Assembly (NCBI RefSeq): GCF_023074185.1
Contig: NZ_JADPKY010000146.1
Coordinates: 1-64,000 of the forward strand
Length of the DNA stretch: 64,000 nt
Direction: 5' to 3'
Source of the DNA: Bradyrhizobium sp. 132
GTDB lineage: Bacteria; Pseudomonadota; Alphaproteobacteria; Rhizobiales; Xanthobacteraceae
Shown here: positions 52,283 through 61,716 of the stretch, piece after piece
Layout of the letters: each line of letters starts with the position of its first letter
How positions within the stretch are numbered: position 1 is the stretch's first letter
Made by a program: the position numbers and the translations under genes
Notes under the pieces: generated by a model
What the model saw: only the letters and a program-made list of their open reading frames with translations
Databases searched by the model: none
What the model was told of the DNA's origin: nothing

Positions 52283-52432
52283 GACCGCCGCTTGGGACAA
52301 AATGGCCACTCCAATCCATGGCGCTCGCATCCAGACGTCGCGCTCCTTATCCGTCGTGAGGATCACTGGCATCGGCTTCGGATGGGTCGGTTCAACCATG
52401 GCGTTCGGCGTAGTCGTCAGGAACTATAGACA
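52283..52432 (-). pseudogene. remnant of SRAP/YedK (HMCES-like) gene, copy 2
   Basis: On the minus strand TTTPNAMVEPTHPKPMPVIL continues TTDKERDVWMRAPW, the late part of the SRAP domain. The catalytic N-terminus is missing. As with copy 1 it lies a few hundred nt upstream of a member of the 81-aa family, so the duplicated block may once have been longer than the present 340 bp. Confidence 0.65.
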
Positions 52433-52627
52433 AGGTGCAGGCCTGAGACCGGCTTGAACTTGTGCCGTCGTCCGCCCGGAGCCGACAGGCTGTGCGATCT
52501 GTGTCTGTGTCCTAATTCCCACGGTTGCGAGGAAAAGCGCATCCGTTTGTCGTCTTTCGAACAGACGGGCCAAATCCACTCCGCTCCAACTTCACTACTG
52601 GAAGCAGCCATCAGTTGGGGAGGCGGA

Positions 52628-52864
52628 ATGGAACGTTCCCTGTTACTTGAGATGACGCGCGACAAATATGTCGAGCGGTGCAAGCAGCGAGCTTTCGATC
52701 ATCTCGAGCGAGGTGATCTTAAGAACTCGGTCGCCTCGTTTGTCGAGAATATCAACGCGCGTCCCGATTGCGAGCTGCCAAACTACTTGGAAAGGCTTGG
52801 CGGTTCGCTTCTGACGGCGAACGACGCGCTCGGCTGGAGAACGCTCATTGAGATATTGAGGTGA
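52628..52864 (+). CDS. small helical protein, 78 aa
   Basis: MERSLLLEMTRDKYVERCKQ then RAFDHLERGDLKNSVASFVE and CELPNYLERLGG. The DKYVERxKQRAxDHLxxGDxxNAVAS pattern is one I recall from recurring small Bradyrhizobium proteins. It is probably soluble and helical. An internal ATG at 52652 could also be the start. Function unknown. Confidence 0.65.
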   Translation: MERSLLLEMTRDKYVERCKQRAFDHLERGDLKNSVASFVENINARPDCELPNYLERLGGSLLTANDALGWRTLIEILR

Positions 52865-52957
52865 TGGTCCGATGGATCAAGCCAGCCAGGATGTGGCGGG
52901 GACCAATTTGACAGGGAACAAGCCCAGCACAACGACCGGACACTGATGGATGAGGGG

Positions 52958-53303
52958 GTGGGATGGCGCACTACCGAGCTTACCTTTTGGATCACGACCG
53001 CCACGTTATAAGCGTTGCCAATTTGCATTGTGCCGACGAGCAGGAAGCACGGGAACGTGTTCAGGAGCTAGTTGATGCCAACGACATCGAGCTGTGGCAG
53101 CTTGATCGGCGCATTGCGGTGTTTGAGGCCCCCAGAAGCAGAACCTCGCAGGCGGCGGCAGAGGAAAGCGTTCAGGGGCCGCAACCTCCTAGAATGAAAC
53201 CTAGGTAAAAGGCTGCGACCAAAATAGGTGCACAACTCAGTTGAGCGCGAGGATGGCGGTTCGGCTGGTAGTGATGCTGTCACCGGGGCGTCCGACCTTA
53301 CGC
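52958..53303 (+). repeat. 340-bp direct repeat, copy 2
   Basis: Second copy of the segment at 48623-48965, 4.3 kb downstream in the same orientation. Both the coding part and the following non-coding 90 nt are conserved. Confidence 0.85.
52963..53208 (+). CDS. 81-aa protein, three-member family (copy 2)
   Basis: MAHYRAYLLDHDRHVISVAN then LHCADEQEARERVQELVDAN and DIELWQLDRRIAVFEAPRSR. It is about 85% identical to copy 1 by eye, so the duplication is fairly recent. Differences fall mostly at surface-type residues and the frame is kept, suggesting both are functional. Confidence 0.75.
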   Translation: MAHYRAYLLDHDRHVISVANLHCADEQEARERVQELVDANDIELWQLDRRIAVFEAPRSRTSQAAAEESVQGPQPPRMKPR

Positions 53304-53507
53304 GACCTCGATCATTCGCTCCTTGCTGGCCCGCAGGCTGCGGAGGTAATAGCCTCGCGCGTGAACCGCTGATTTGATTTCGTCGCTGACCTTGAGAACT
53401 CGTTTCCTGCTCTTGCGCCACTTGTGTGCAGAGTAAAGCGCAGGTACGGCACAGCCTGTACTTAGAACGAGGAAGTCGCGCTTGTCATTGCGATAGACAT
53501 CATACAC
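53298..53507 (-). CDS. small basic protein, 69 aa
   Basis: MYDVYRNDKRDFLVLSTGCA then VPALYSAHKWRKSRKRVLKV and SDEIKSAVHARGYYLRS. Strongly basic with an ordered look, it may bind nucleic acid. It abuts the end of repeat copy 2. Similar short proteins are known to me from the genus; no function. Confidence 0.6.
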   Translation of the reverse strand: MYDVYRNDKRDFLVLSTGCAVPALYSAHKWRKSRKRVLKVSDEIKSAVHARGYYLRSLRASKERMIEVA

Positions 53508-53700
53508 CGTTCGCCCCCGCCTAATTGTTTTGAACTAAGAATGAAATATGTTTCGTCGTCTCAATCAAAGAGATTAGTACCTCGAATGGCTGTGCGGGTT
53601 GTAAATGTGCAACGCCTCGAGACTTTTGCTTCACCTCGTTCCGGAATTGGAACGAACTGAAGCAGGTCCGGACCACCGCCAAGTTAGGTATGCTGCGCAG

Positions 53701-55098
53701 TTAGTTCAGCGAGGCCGTGAGCGGCACGAGACAGCGGTTCTCTGGCGTTCGCCACCTCGCCGTGCGGCGATGACGCATTGTCTGCGACGCGAAACACCCA
53801 GTGGGTTTGCCTATTCGCGAACCGGCAATCGATGACGGGATTCTGGCCGCCGGCCCATCCGAACTCGCGCAATCCTCGGCGAAATGCCTCCAGGGGGCGC
53901 CAGTCAACGGTGCCCCAGGGTCCGGCTGGGCGCGCACGCCCACAGGCAGTGCAGCGGTCGGCTGCAGCCTGGGCGTGGTCTTGACCAAGTTCAGCATCGT
54001 CGCCGCCACGATCATCATGAGGATCCCACCAACGCTGAGCGTGATCTGCATCGCGAGCCCTTCCGATACGTCGAGCAGCGCCAGCAGGCTAGCGAGCGTC
54101 AGCAGAACGCCGAGGCAAAAGATTGGCAACGAGTGCTTGCCACAGAGGATGGCGCCACGCATCGCCGGAGTCGTCAATGCTTGCCGATTGGGCGGCACGA
54201 ACCACACCGCAACAACCGCAAGAGCCAAGAAATGCAATAGACGCAACGGATCGAGATTGGATTTGTCTAGCGGGTAAGCCAATTTGGTTAGGCCCTGCGG
54301 GATTAACGCTTCCAGCGGCTTGATTCTCCAGCTCAACGCGATGACAAGGCTGAAGACCAGATAGAGAGCGGCAGGCACAAGGGCCTTGCGAGACGTTAGC
54401 CAGGGGCGCACGCTTTCGCCCTCAATTACCATCCAGGCGCCAAGGACCGCCAGTAGCTGCCAGGCCAGTGGATTGAAAGCCCAGTGGCCGTTCGGCCACG
54501 CCGGCATGGACCAGCCGAACATATGCACCAGCGCATAAAGCGCCAGCGAGGCGCCAAGCGTCGCGTTCGGCATTCGGAGCAGCAACCACAGCAAAGGCGC
54601 GAAAAAGAGGTGGAGGAGCACGAAGATCGGCAATACGTCGGTATTGACCGGACGGTATTGCAGGATCGCTGCGTGCGCGAGCGCCGAGCCCGGCTGGTCC
54701 AACAGAATGCGCGTATTGCTCACGTCAGCAAGACGGTCCCCGCCTGCGAGGTGAACCAAGATGGCGCAGGCGAGCGTGAGCAGCAGAAACGCGACATAGA
54801 TGTCCCAACTTCGCCGCAGTGTCCGGCGGATCACGCTGGTCCACCCCTCGCAGCTCCGTACCTTGCCATAGGCCAGCGCGCAGGTGACGCCCGAGACGAA
54901 CATGAACACTTCCGCGGCATCGCTGAAGCCGTAGTTCCGTAGCGTCAGCCAACTTCCAATATTATTGGGGACATGGTCAAGAAAGATGCACCAGAGCGCG
55001 ATGCCGCGGCAGGCATCAATGCGCAGGTCGCGGCCGTTGACTTTCAGCTCCGGCAGAGCGCCTGCAAATGGCTTTGGGGATGCGGTCCGATCCTGCAT
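53701..55098 (-). CDS. OpgC-domain membrane protein
   Basis: A 465-residue integral membrane protein of the OpgC type, related to acyltransferase 3 enzymes that succinylate osmoregulated periplasmic glucans. Marks are RDLRIDACRGIALWCIFLDH and VPNNIGSWLTLRNYGFSDAA, followed by EVFMFVSGVTCALAYGKV and many helices to about residue 385. The last 80 residues are polar and low-complexity, longer than usual. The ATG at 55098 begins the conserved part. No opgG/H is adjacent, so its glucan substrate is inferred. Confidence 0.85.
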   Translation of the reverse strand: MQDRTASPKPFAGALPELKVNGRDLRIDACRGIALWCIFLDHVPNNIGSWLTLRNYGFSDAAEVFMFVSGVTCALAYGKVRSCEGWTSVIRRTLRRSWDIYVAFLLLTLACAILVHLAGGDRLADVSNTRILLDQPGSALAHAAILQYRPVNTDVLPIFVLLHLFFAPLLWLLLRMPNATLGASLALYALVHMFGWSMPAWPNGHWAFNPLAWQLLAVLGAWMVIEGESVRPWLTSRKALVPAALYLVFSLVIALSWRIKPLEALIPQGLTKLAYPLDKSNLDPLRLLHFLALAVVAVWFVPPNRQALTTPAMRGAILCGKHSLPIFCLGVLLTLASLLALLDVSEGLAMQITLSVGGILMMIVAATMLNLVKTTPRLQPTAALPVGVRAQPDPGAPLTGAPWRHFAEDCASSDGPAARIPSSIAGSRIGKPTGCFASQTMRHRRTARWRTPENRCLVPLTASLN

Positions 55099-55597
55099 TG
55101 GCTTGCCTCGTCCAGGGTGCGCGCACGCTTCGAGAGGAACGATCGAGAGGAGCCGAATGTGACAAAAAAGCACGCTGCGGGAGTCTGACAGCGCCGCAGT
55201 CCAGAGTTGCTCCACACCGACCCGGCCACGACAGCAATTGCGACAATGATCGTATGGCCGCTCTGCGCACAACCTTCTGGTGGAGAGGCTGACCGTCGTC
55301 ATCATCGTGCAAGCGCCGCAACCCTGTAAATCGGCCGGAGGTCGGTACAGAGAGGTGCCTAGGTCCTATGACCAAGGTACCGTCCGTCCTGCCGTCTTGG
55401 CCTCGGTCAGACACATGATGAGCAATTCATCGCTCGCATGGACCAGGGGCCAGCGAGCTCCGCGCTTCACGTAGTCCGCTCCCTTCTTACCTGACCGCGA
55501 ACCGCTGGCCAGACCCGAGATGGAAGATGGACGATTTCGAAGGTGGGTGTATGATTTTCTATTGATCTCCGGGCGGTCAGAAGACGGAGAGCTTTTT
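55099..55597. other. intergenic region, no gene seen
   Basis: About 500 nt between divergent genes with no persuasive frame. A GGAGAGC site before 55598 serves the response regulator. Confidence 0.4.
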
Positions 55598-56260
55598 ATG
55601 AAGGTGCTTGTTGTTGACGATCACACATTGATTCGGGCCGCGTTGCACGCTGTCCTGAAGCAACTAAAGCGAGAAGCCGTCATATTCGAAGCTTCGAGCG
55701 GCCGAGAGGCCATGCACATCGTCGAGGAGCATCCCGACATCAGCCTCATTTTGCTTGATATCAATTTGCCCGATCGCGACGGCTTCTCTGTCCTTTGCGA
55801 ACTGCGCGATCGCTATGCAAGGACTGCTGTCGTCATTCTCTCGTCCTCCGATGATCAAGACACGGTCAGGCGCGCTTTCAAACTCGGCGCGCTGGGTTTC
55901 ATTCCGAAAACCACGGAACGCGAGGTGATGCTCAACGCTATTGAGTTGGTGTTCTCCGGCGGAGTTTACATCCCGTTGGAGATACTGGAGAAGACAGCGG
56001 GCCCACGGCATGCAAACAAGCCAGTGGCGCCCGACTCGCTCAAGGGGCTCGGGTTGACCGATCGGCAGATTGAAGTACTTGCGCTCCTGATGAAGGGAAA
56101 GAGCAACAAGGTCATTGCCAGGATGCTCAATATGGCAGTGCCTACAGTGAAGAATCACATCACGGTCGTTCTCAAGGCGCTCGGCGTCGCGACGCGCACC
56201 GAGGCCGTCATAAAGGTCGGAAAAATGGGCTGGGAGTGGCCGCCGAAATCTGGATCATGA
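55598..56260 (+). CDS. NarL/LuxR-type response regulator facing a hybrid kinase
   Basis: A 220-residue regulator. Receiver: VLVVDDHTLIRAALHAVLKQ, phosphoacceptor Asp in LILLDINLPDRDGFS, Ser in VILSSSDD and Lys in FIPKTTERE. HTH: LTDRQIEVLALLMKGKSNKV to VPTVKNHITVVLKALG. Its last six nucleotides overlap the 3' end of the MASE1 hybrid kinase gene on the other strand. It is the likely output partner of that kinase. Confidence 0.92.
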   Translation: MKVLVVDDHTLIRAALHAVLKQLKREAVIFEASSGREAMHIVEEHPDISLILLDINLPDRDGFSVLCELRDRYARTAVVILSSSDDQDTVRRAFKLGALGFIPKTTEREVMLNAIELVFSGGVYIPLEILEKTAGPRHANKPVAPDSLKGLGLTDRQIEVLALLMKGKSNKVIARMLNMAVPTVKNHITVVLKALGVATRTEAVIKVGKMGWEWPPKSGS

Positions 56261-58375
56261 AACTGCCCCAGCGTCTCTCCCACCAGCGTGATCCCTAAAC
56301 AGCTTGTGCATGACAGCGCGGAGCTGCATTGGGTCGACCGGCTTATGCAGCAAAACGTATCCTCTATCCTTAGCGTCCCGCAATGGTTCAGCTGCTGTAT
56401 CGCCGCTGATGAGAATGGCAGGAATTGACGAGCCAAACGCAGCATTTATTTGTTCAATTGCCCTGATTCCGGTCTTCCCGCGTGCGAGATGATAGTCCGA
56501 GATTATGAGGTCGGGGCGTTGTTCGCGCTCAGCAAGTCGGACCAGTGCGGCTTCGTCGGATCCGGCCGCAAGAACCGAACATCCCCATTTGCTGAGCAAT
56601 CCGCCCGTTCCCTCCTGCACGATTGGAGTATCGGCAATAACAAGAACTGCCTTGCCGTCGACTGCAAAAGCACCGGTGTTTGGTAAGTCGGCGGGCGCTG
56701 CGGCCTTGACGCATTCGTCGACCTTTGGAACCAGGATCGTGAATCGCGAACCGCGACCGACAGCCGAAGCGAGCTCGATTGGATGGTTGAGAAGCAAGCG
56801 AAGCCTGTCGACAATGGCAAGGCCGAGCCCCAGTCCGCCGGTCCGGTTCTGCTCCGGAGCAGGAACTTGAAAAAACTCGCCAAAGATATTTTGCTTTTGA
56901 TCCTCGGGAATGCCGGGACCGGTATCGTATACTTCGATGCGCAGCATTTCACCGCGCCGACGGCATCCGACCAGGATCCCGCCCTGCAACGTATAGCGTA
57001 CAGCGTTGGATACCAGATTCAGGAGTATGCGTTCGAGCAGCATGGCGTCGCTCCGTACCCAGGCGTCACTTGGCCAGACGCGTAAGCGCAAGCCTTTTTC
57101 ACGCGTCGCCTGATCAAACGCCGTCTCGCTTTTTTGCAACAGGCGCCCGATCGGGAATTCGCTAATGTTGGGGGTAAGCATCCCGGCATCGATTCTCGAA
57201 ATGTCCAACAGCGAATTGAACATTTCATCCATTTCCTTGCGCGTTGCGTCGACCCGCTCGATCGTCCTTGCCCTCTCCCCCGGTTCGAGCGGCGTGCGCA
57301 GTTGGGCAACAAACAGCCCTAATGCATGTAACGGTTGCCGCAAGTCATGGCTTGCCATGGCAAAAAAGCGTGATTTTGCTGCACTGGCGAGCTCCAGCTC
57401 TTGCGTCCGCTCTGTGACCTTCCGCTCGAGTTCGACGCGCGCGCGGCGCAGCCGCTCCTCCGCTTTCTTGCGCACCTCGACATCGGCGCTCAGCAACAAG
57501 CTTGGAACGGTAATGCTGATCAAGAACATCAACACCAGCAGGAACGATGCGTTAAGGTCCGTAGTTGTGAACGGGCCGCCGCCCGTGAGCGTGCCCCAGA
57601 TCGTGATGCCCGCAAGCACCAGGGCGACAGTCGCGGTATCGCGTGGACCGCGGCGCAGCGCCGCCCACAACATTGGCAAGATCGCGAGGAAACCCAGTGG
57701 ATCTCGGCCGGGCGTTTGCTCGATCAAAGGGCTGAAAGCAATGAGTCCAACAACCGCCGCTGTCGTGAGGACGCCGACCGTCTCCAGAAGCGCATGGCGT
57801 TCGAAGTGATGATAGCGGCTTGATGCCCAAAGCACGATAACAGGAGCAATGACCAGTGCGCCTGTCACATCTCCCAGCCACCAGGTGATCCACGCATCGG
57901 CGAAACTCTTCTGTTCGATGTACCCGAAGATTGTCAGACTCGTCAGTCCAATGCTGGCACTGATCGGTGTCGCGATCACGACGCAAATCAGAACAAACTT
58001 TGCAACGGAATCGGGGCTTGAAAACGTGTTACACCCACCCGACCACCGATTAATGAGATAAGCGCCTACAACCGCTTCAAGAGCATTACCGGCCGCAATC
58101 GCGATTGCGGTAGCAACCGAGCCTGCCGTCGTCGCATTTGCGATCAACGCCGCCGCAAAAATTGCTGGCCAGGTCCAATATCCCCGCAACAGCACCGCCG
58201 CCAGCGCGACACCCGTCGGTGGCCAAATTGGCGTTGTACTGGGATGAATGGACGCGAGAGCAAGCCCGCCTTTAGCCAAGACGAGATAGATGGCTCCGAT
58301 CGCGACCAAACTACCGATGTAGCTGACGCCTCTGCTAGAGTTTGTCTCGGAGGCTAATGATCGAGGATTGGACAT
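56255..58375 (-). CDS. hybrid histidine kinase with MASE1 sensor and C-terminal receiver
   Basis: A 706-residue protein. MASE1-type membrane region at about 15-300 (STTPIWPPTGVALAAVLLRG, SFADAWITWWLGDVTGALVI), coiled-coil linker, HisKA FFAMASHDLRQPLHALGLFV (His near 350), HATPase with VSNAVRYTLQGG, DTGPGIPED and TGGLGLGLAIV. A receiver begins at about 585 (VLVIADTPIVQEG, LIISDYHLARGKTG, LLHKPVDP). The receiver has only one residue of the usual acidic pair, so metal binding and phosphotransfer may be weakened. HisKA of the RQPLHAL type is common in such hybrids. It overlaps its convergent regulator by 6 nt. Confidence 0.92.
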   Translation of the reverse strand: MSNPRSLASETNSSRGVSYIGSLVAIGAIYLVLAKGGLALASIHPSTTPIWPPTGVALAAVLLRGYWTWPAIFAAALIANATTAGSVATAIAIAAGNALEAVVGAYLINRWSGGCNTFSSPDSVAKFVLICVVIATPISASIGLTSLTIFGYIEQKSFADAWITWWLGDVTGALVIAPVIVLWASSRYHHFERHALLETVGVLTTAAVVGLIAFSPLIEQTPGRDPLGFLAILPMLWAALRRGPRDTATVALVLAGITIWGTLTGGGPFTTTDLNASFLLVLMFLISITVPSLLLSADVEVRKKAEERLRRARVELERKVTERTQELELASAAKSRFFAMASHDLRQPLHALGLFVAQLRTPLEPGERARTIERVDATRKEMDEMFNSLLDISRIDAGMLTPNISEFPIGRLLQKSETAFDQATREKGLRLRVWPSDAWVRSDAMLLERILLNLVSNAVRYTLQGGILVGCRRRGEMLRIEVYDTGPGIPEDQKQNIFGEFFQVPAPEQNRTGGLGLGLAIVDRLRLLLNHPIELASAVGRGSRFTILVPKVDECVKAAAPADLPNTGAFAVDGKAVLVIADTPIVQEGTGGLLSKWGCSVLAAGSDEAALVRLAEREQRPDLIISDYHLARGKTGIRAIEQINAAFGSSIPAILISGDTAAEPLRDAKDRGYVLLHKPVDPMQLRAVMHKLFRDHAGGRDAGAVS

Positions 58376-58534
58376 CGTCGACGTCCTGGACCAGGCAATT
58401 GGTTCGTCTATCGAAACTTTGATCTCTGCATCTAAGAGCGCTAGATACGGCAGATGCGCTCAGATCAAATTGATCACAGCAGTCTTCTGGCGGACTAAGC
58501 GACGGCGCGTGCGATGGAGCTGGCCGCTTACTGT

Positions 58535-58744
58535 TCAATTCCCGCGGATCGCCTCAGAACCAGTGAGACGAACCGGGCGCCGTTGCATCCCGAGGAATTC
58601 GCGCCGTCTCGTGTTCACCCCGAGCTTTGGGGGGATGCATCGTACGACGAAGATAGGCGCTCCGAAAGGCCGGATTTGGACCCGGACTAGGTCGCCGTAT
58701 GCGACAAAGGCCCATCTCTCGTTGGAGTCTCGGGACTGAACCAC
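58535..58744 (-). CDS. small orphan protein, 69 aa
   Basis: MVQSRDSNERWAFVAYGDLV then RVQIRPFGAPIFVVRCIPPK and LGVNTRRREFLGMQRRPV. Beta-rich with alternating hydrophobic residues, it probably forms a small barrel-like fold. The regular pattern suggests a real gene; no family is recognised. Confidence 0.5.
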   Translation of the reverse strand: MVQSRDSNERWAFVAYGDLVRVQIRPFGAPIFVVRCIPPKLGVNTRRREFLGMQRRPVRLTGSEAIRGN

Positions 58745-58751
58745 TTACACG

Positions 58752-59021
58752 TTAGCCTGCTGCGGCGTGACGAGGAGGCGGAAGCTTCGCCCCGGAAACA
58801 GAAGCATCTCCATGATCGATGAGGCGACGAGTCCGTTCGTCGGCCGTGGCGTTTGCGATGGCCGGTGCAATTCTCCTTTGATCGAACAACCGTAAGGAAG
58901 CCAGTGCTAGTGCCGTGATCGAGTGACCTCGTTCGACGACTTGCACGGCAGACATTTTGAAGCGCTGCGTCCTTTCGCGTTCGAATACATCGTCGGGCCG
59001 CTCGCATATTCGATCAATCAT
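58752..59021 (-). CDS. small orphan protein, 89 aa
   Basis: The ordered part is SAVQVVERGHSITALALASL then RLFDQRRIAPAIANATADER. It is helical with a basic patch. The start could be 59021 or an internal ATG at 58955, as both lack a strong site. It lies 7 nt upstream of the 58535 gene on the same strand, so the two may be co-transcribed. Confidence 0.45.
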   Translation of the reverse strand: MIDRICERPDDVFERERTQRFKMSAVQVVERGHSITALALASLRLFDQRRIAPAIANATADERTRRLIDHGDASVSGAKLPPPRHAAAG

Positions 59022-59192
59022 TCCGGCACAAATGACGGAAGGTTGGAAGCCGCCTCATGAACTGAGGTGACGTGGTCCTGTTCGAGCGCCTGCTGAACGC
59101 CGCACGCACTAAAGGAGTATCGCATCATCGCTCGGTGGACCGCCTCGACCGCGCTCCACAATGTTGCATGTCTGCGGGCTGCCTCGCTCAGA

Positions 59193-59816
59193 CTACAAAC
59201 CCAATTTTACCCGGCTGGGAACGCGTTTGGAAGAAACTGTTGTTCTTCGCTCGATCTGCGCTTTTGCGTCCAGCACTTTATCACCGGCTCCCGCGGCGCG
59301 CGCCCGGCTGACCTGGTCCGATGTGCTGGCGCCCTTCCCGCGCGTTCCGATCGGCAGACCATTTCCTTCGGCCCGCGCTGCGGGCGAAGAATTGTTTCGA
59401 GTGGACAAGGCGCCGCCGACTGGTTGGTCCTCATTGCTCGTGCCCGTCCCGATCGCGCCGATCGGCAGACCATTCTGAGCGTGACCAGCCCCGGCATTTC
59501 TTGCGGCCTGGGCGGCGGACCGCGACCGTACCGGCGCTGCGGGCTGAACGTTCGGATTGTCCGGCTCGGCGTTGATGCCTGGATTTCGGCCGGTGGCAGT
59601 ATCTTTCGTCCCCATTCCTGGGGACGCTGATTGACCAGTGTTGCCTGCACCCGTTCCCATTCCAGAAGATGCAGACGGACCAGCGCTGGCGCTACTCGCG
59701 CCCGTCCCGGTGCCTGCGCCTGCGGACCCGGCGTTTGCGCCGCCGGCTTGCGCCAGGATCAACAGAGATGAGCTTGCGACGATGGTGGCGATTATCAAAG
59801 GCTTGGCGTGGGGCAT
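59193..59816 (-). CDS. exported Ala/Gly/Ser-rich low-complexity protein, 207 aa
   Basis: A signal peptide (IIATIVASSSLLILAQAGGA) is followed by an almost structure-free region of Gly, Ser, Ala, Thr and Asn (GTGTGASSASAGPSASSGMG). Two copies of a NGLPIG unit (NGLPIGAIGTGTSNED and NGLPIGTRGKGASTSD) occur at about residues 113 and 152. It probably coats the envelope or is a spacer. It is a type of orphan I recall in the genus; no partner is adjacent. Confidence 0.65.
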   Translation of the reverse strand: MPHAKPLIIATIVASSSLLILAQAGGANAGSAGAGTGTGASSASAGPSASSGMGTGAGNTGQSASPGMGTKDTATGRNPGINAEPDNPNVQPAAPVRSRSAAQAARNAGAGHAQNGLPIGAIGTGTSNEDQPVGGALSTRNNSSPAARAEGNGLPIGTRGKGASTSDQVSRARAAGAGDKVLDAKAQIERRTTVSSKRVPSRVKLGL

Positions 59817-60203
59817 CTGACGATCTCCTTAGCCATACCTCTATTAACCACGACGCCGCAACGCGGTTCCTGCCTTCTGCGGCACAAGAACACCGCTGCC
59901 GTTGCGCTTGTCGATTGGACCAGTTCGTCGAAACGCCCGGTCAAGCCTTCTGCCCTAAGCGGTCCAGCGTGACGCCAATGGCCGTCGAGTCCTCAATGGT
60001 CTCTTCTTCGTCTTGCGATCAATGCACCCGACTTGCCGGACGAGCGTCAGTCCTGCACGATTTGCTAAAATCGCTTGGTTCGCTCGCAAGGAGCCGGCGT
60101 TTGGGACAGGACCGTGAACGCCCGCCGCCGCGGAGATGAGCGGCCGCCCGGACTGCAGTCCACGGCGGACCACCGCTGTCCCATCCAACTCGCTGTCCGC
60201 ATC
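59817..60203. other. intergenic region, no gene seen
   Basis: No persuasive frame is seen in about 390 nt. Confidence 0.4.
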
Positions 60204-60440
60204 TCAGCCGCGCTTCCGCTGAGAGGTTGGTTTAAACTCCACGACCTCGTGCTGGTCGCACGGATTCGATGGCTCATTTCGCTTCACGATTTGCTCAAGC
60301 TCGAGCGCTTCGATGGCGAGTTTATCCGCCAAGCGCTTAAACAGCTCGCACTTTTCTGTGTCCGTCGCCTGCTGACTCATCAGCGCAAAGTCTCTGGCGT
60401 CAGCGCGGACCTTTTCCAAACGTCGTCGGAGGTCCTTCAT
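60204..60440 (-). CDS. small coiled-coil protein, 78 aa
   Basis: MKDLRRRLEKVRADARDFAL then MSQQATDTEKCELFKRLADK and LAIEALELEQIVK. This is a two-helix charged protein. The ATG at 60440 lies 8 nt after GGAGG-like sequence on the minus strand. It resembles recurring small helical proteins of the genus; function unknown. Confidence 0.6.
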   Translation of the reverse strand: MKDLRRRLEKVRADARDFALMSQQATDTEKCELFKRLADKLAIEALELEQIVKRNEPSNPCDQHEVVEFKPTSQRKRG

Positions 60441-61191
60441 GTGTGCCGGCTCAGCTTCTAAACTTATCCTCGGCCCGAACAATCAGTTTGCTTGTTCGGA
60501 TCACGCGGGAGTCAACTAACGAAACAGGGTATTGGTTCTTTGCGAACTGCCAAATTGGCCGCTTATTCTAGCCACGACGGCTCCCGGGCTGAGGCATCCC
60601 TGTTCGGCACTCGCCGGATGATGCATAGAACTAGCATACCTGAAGGGGCATGAATGTTCGAAAGCGCACAGACGCGAGTGTTGCGCCGGACTAGGCTGCG
60701 AGCGATCCTAGACGCTCGCGAAGCGCTCGGGGCCCAACGGCCTCGGGGGATGCCAATGTGCTGGCTGCGGTGAAGCGGCTCCGTCCGCGAACGCAGTGTT
60801 GCTGGCTGCGTGCCGGGTATGAGGCACGAGTAACCTCGGCAGATTTTAGATCAAACGACGGTCGTTCTCGTGCGTACTTTCCTTCTCATTGTGGGAAAAT
60901 ATGACTACTGGTGAACGTTCTGTTCGTTGTAGTTGTCCTGCCCTCGCGCAGAACGGCACCTGCTCGGCGAGCAGGAACTCCGTCTCTGGTGACGATCAAC
61001 ACGATGGCCCGTCGATCGGACGATCACGACCCACCATTTCTGCGGCGCGGGATGACGCCGGTTGCAATCAGAGTTCTTTCGTCGTCCTCCCCCTTCCAGT
61101 CCTTCGAGCGTGGAATGCGGTTAGGCGGCACTTCAGAGGGCACCACGACTAGACGCGGGCCATCGCGCGCTTGAGAGTCTTGTGGATGTCT
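60441..61191. other. region with no accepted gene
   Basis: About 750 nt with only short overlapping frames on both strands, none family-like. Confidence 0.4.
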
Positions 61192-61293
61192 TCACCGCGC
61201 CGCGGGCCCTCCGAGCGATTCAGCGAGAACCATCAGCCAGATCGCCAGCGCGCTCGCTATGGCGATTCCTCCAAGCATGGTTATGAGCCGCAT
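61192..61293 (-). CDS. 33-aa membrane peptide
   Basis: MRLITMLGGIAIASALAIWL followed by MVLAESLGGPAAR is one hydrophobic helix with short polar ends. No strong ribosome site is seen, so translation is uncertain. Confidence 0.35.
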   Translation of the reverse strand: MRLITMLGGIAIASALAIWLMVLAESLGGPAAR

Positions 61294-61374
61294 TTGAACG
61301 ATGATGTGAAAAGTTCAGAGCCTCAGGGGGTAACAGCCGGCGTCAGCATTCCCATTTCAAACCGCAATCGGCGC

Positions 61375-61716
61375 TCAATTTGTCTGCCGCTTTTGGGCTG
61401 AAGCCCGCTCGATCAGGAAATCGTCCAAATCTCGGCCGCCTCGAAGCTTCGGCCGCAGCCATCGAGGTAGCCTGCCGCGACCCGACCATGTCTCCGCTGG
61501 GTTCTTCGGATTGCGATATTTGGGACGGACGGGCGGGTATGGACGGCGGCGCTTACGATTGAGCCGTGTGGCCTCATTGGCCAGTCCGATCCTGTGAAGC
61601 CTTTCCTCCAGATGTGCTTTTTGCACCAACATTTTCTGAGTGAGTTTGGCGGCGACCTCTTGGTGAAATATCCAGAGCTCGTCAACGGAGAGCGAATTGA
61701 AATGCGCGGTGGTCAT
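61375..61716 (-). CDS. H-NS/HvrA-family nucleoid protein
   Basis: A 113-residue protein. The N-terminal coiled-coil oligomerisation part (SVDELWIFHQEVAAKLTQKM) leads to the DNA-binding signature KYRNPKNPAETWSGRGRLPR with WL following. That is the AT-hook-like motif of alphaproteobacterial H-NS homologues such as HvrA. Such proteins silence AT-rich or foreign DNA and can act in redox-responsive control of photosynthesis or symbiosis genes. The ATG at 61716 follows GGAG and fits family length. It sits inside the mosaic region whose genes it could silence. Confidence 0.9.
   Translation of the reverse strand: MTTAHFNSLSVDELWIFHQEVAAKLTQKMLVQKAHLEERLHRIGLANEATRLNRKRRRPYPPVRPKYRNPKNPAETWSGRGRLPRWLRPKLRGGRDLDDFLIERASAQKRQTN

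Noticed and set aside
60889..61174. Two overlapping plus-strand frames of about 87 codons
   Set aside because: Neither has a ribosome site or a recognisable pattern.
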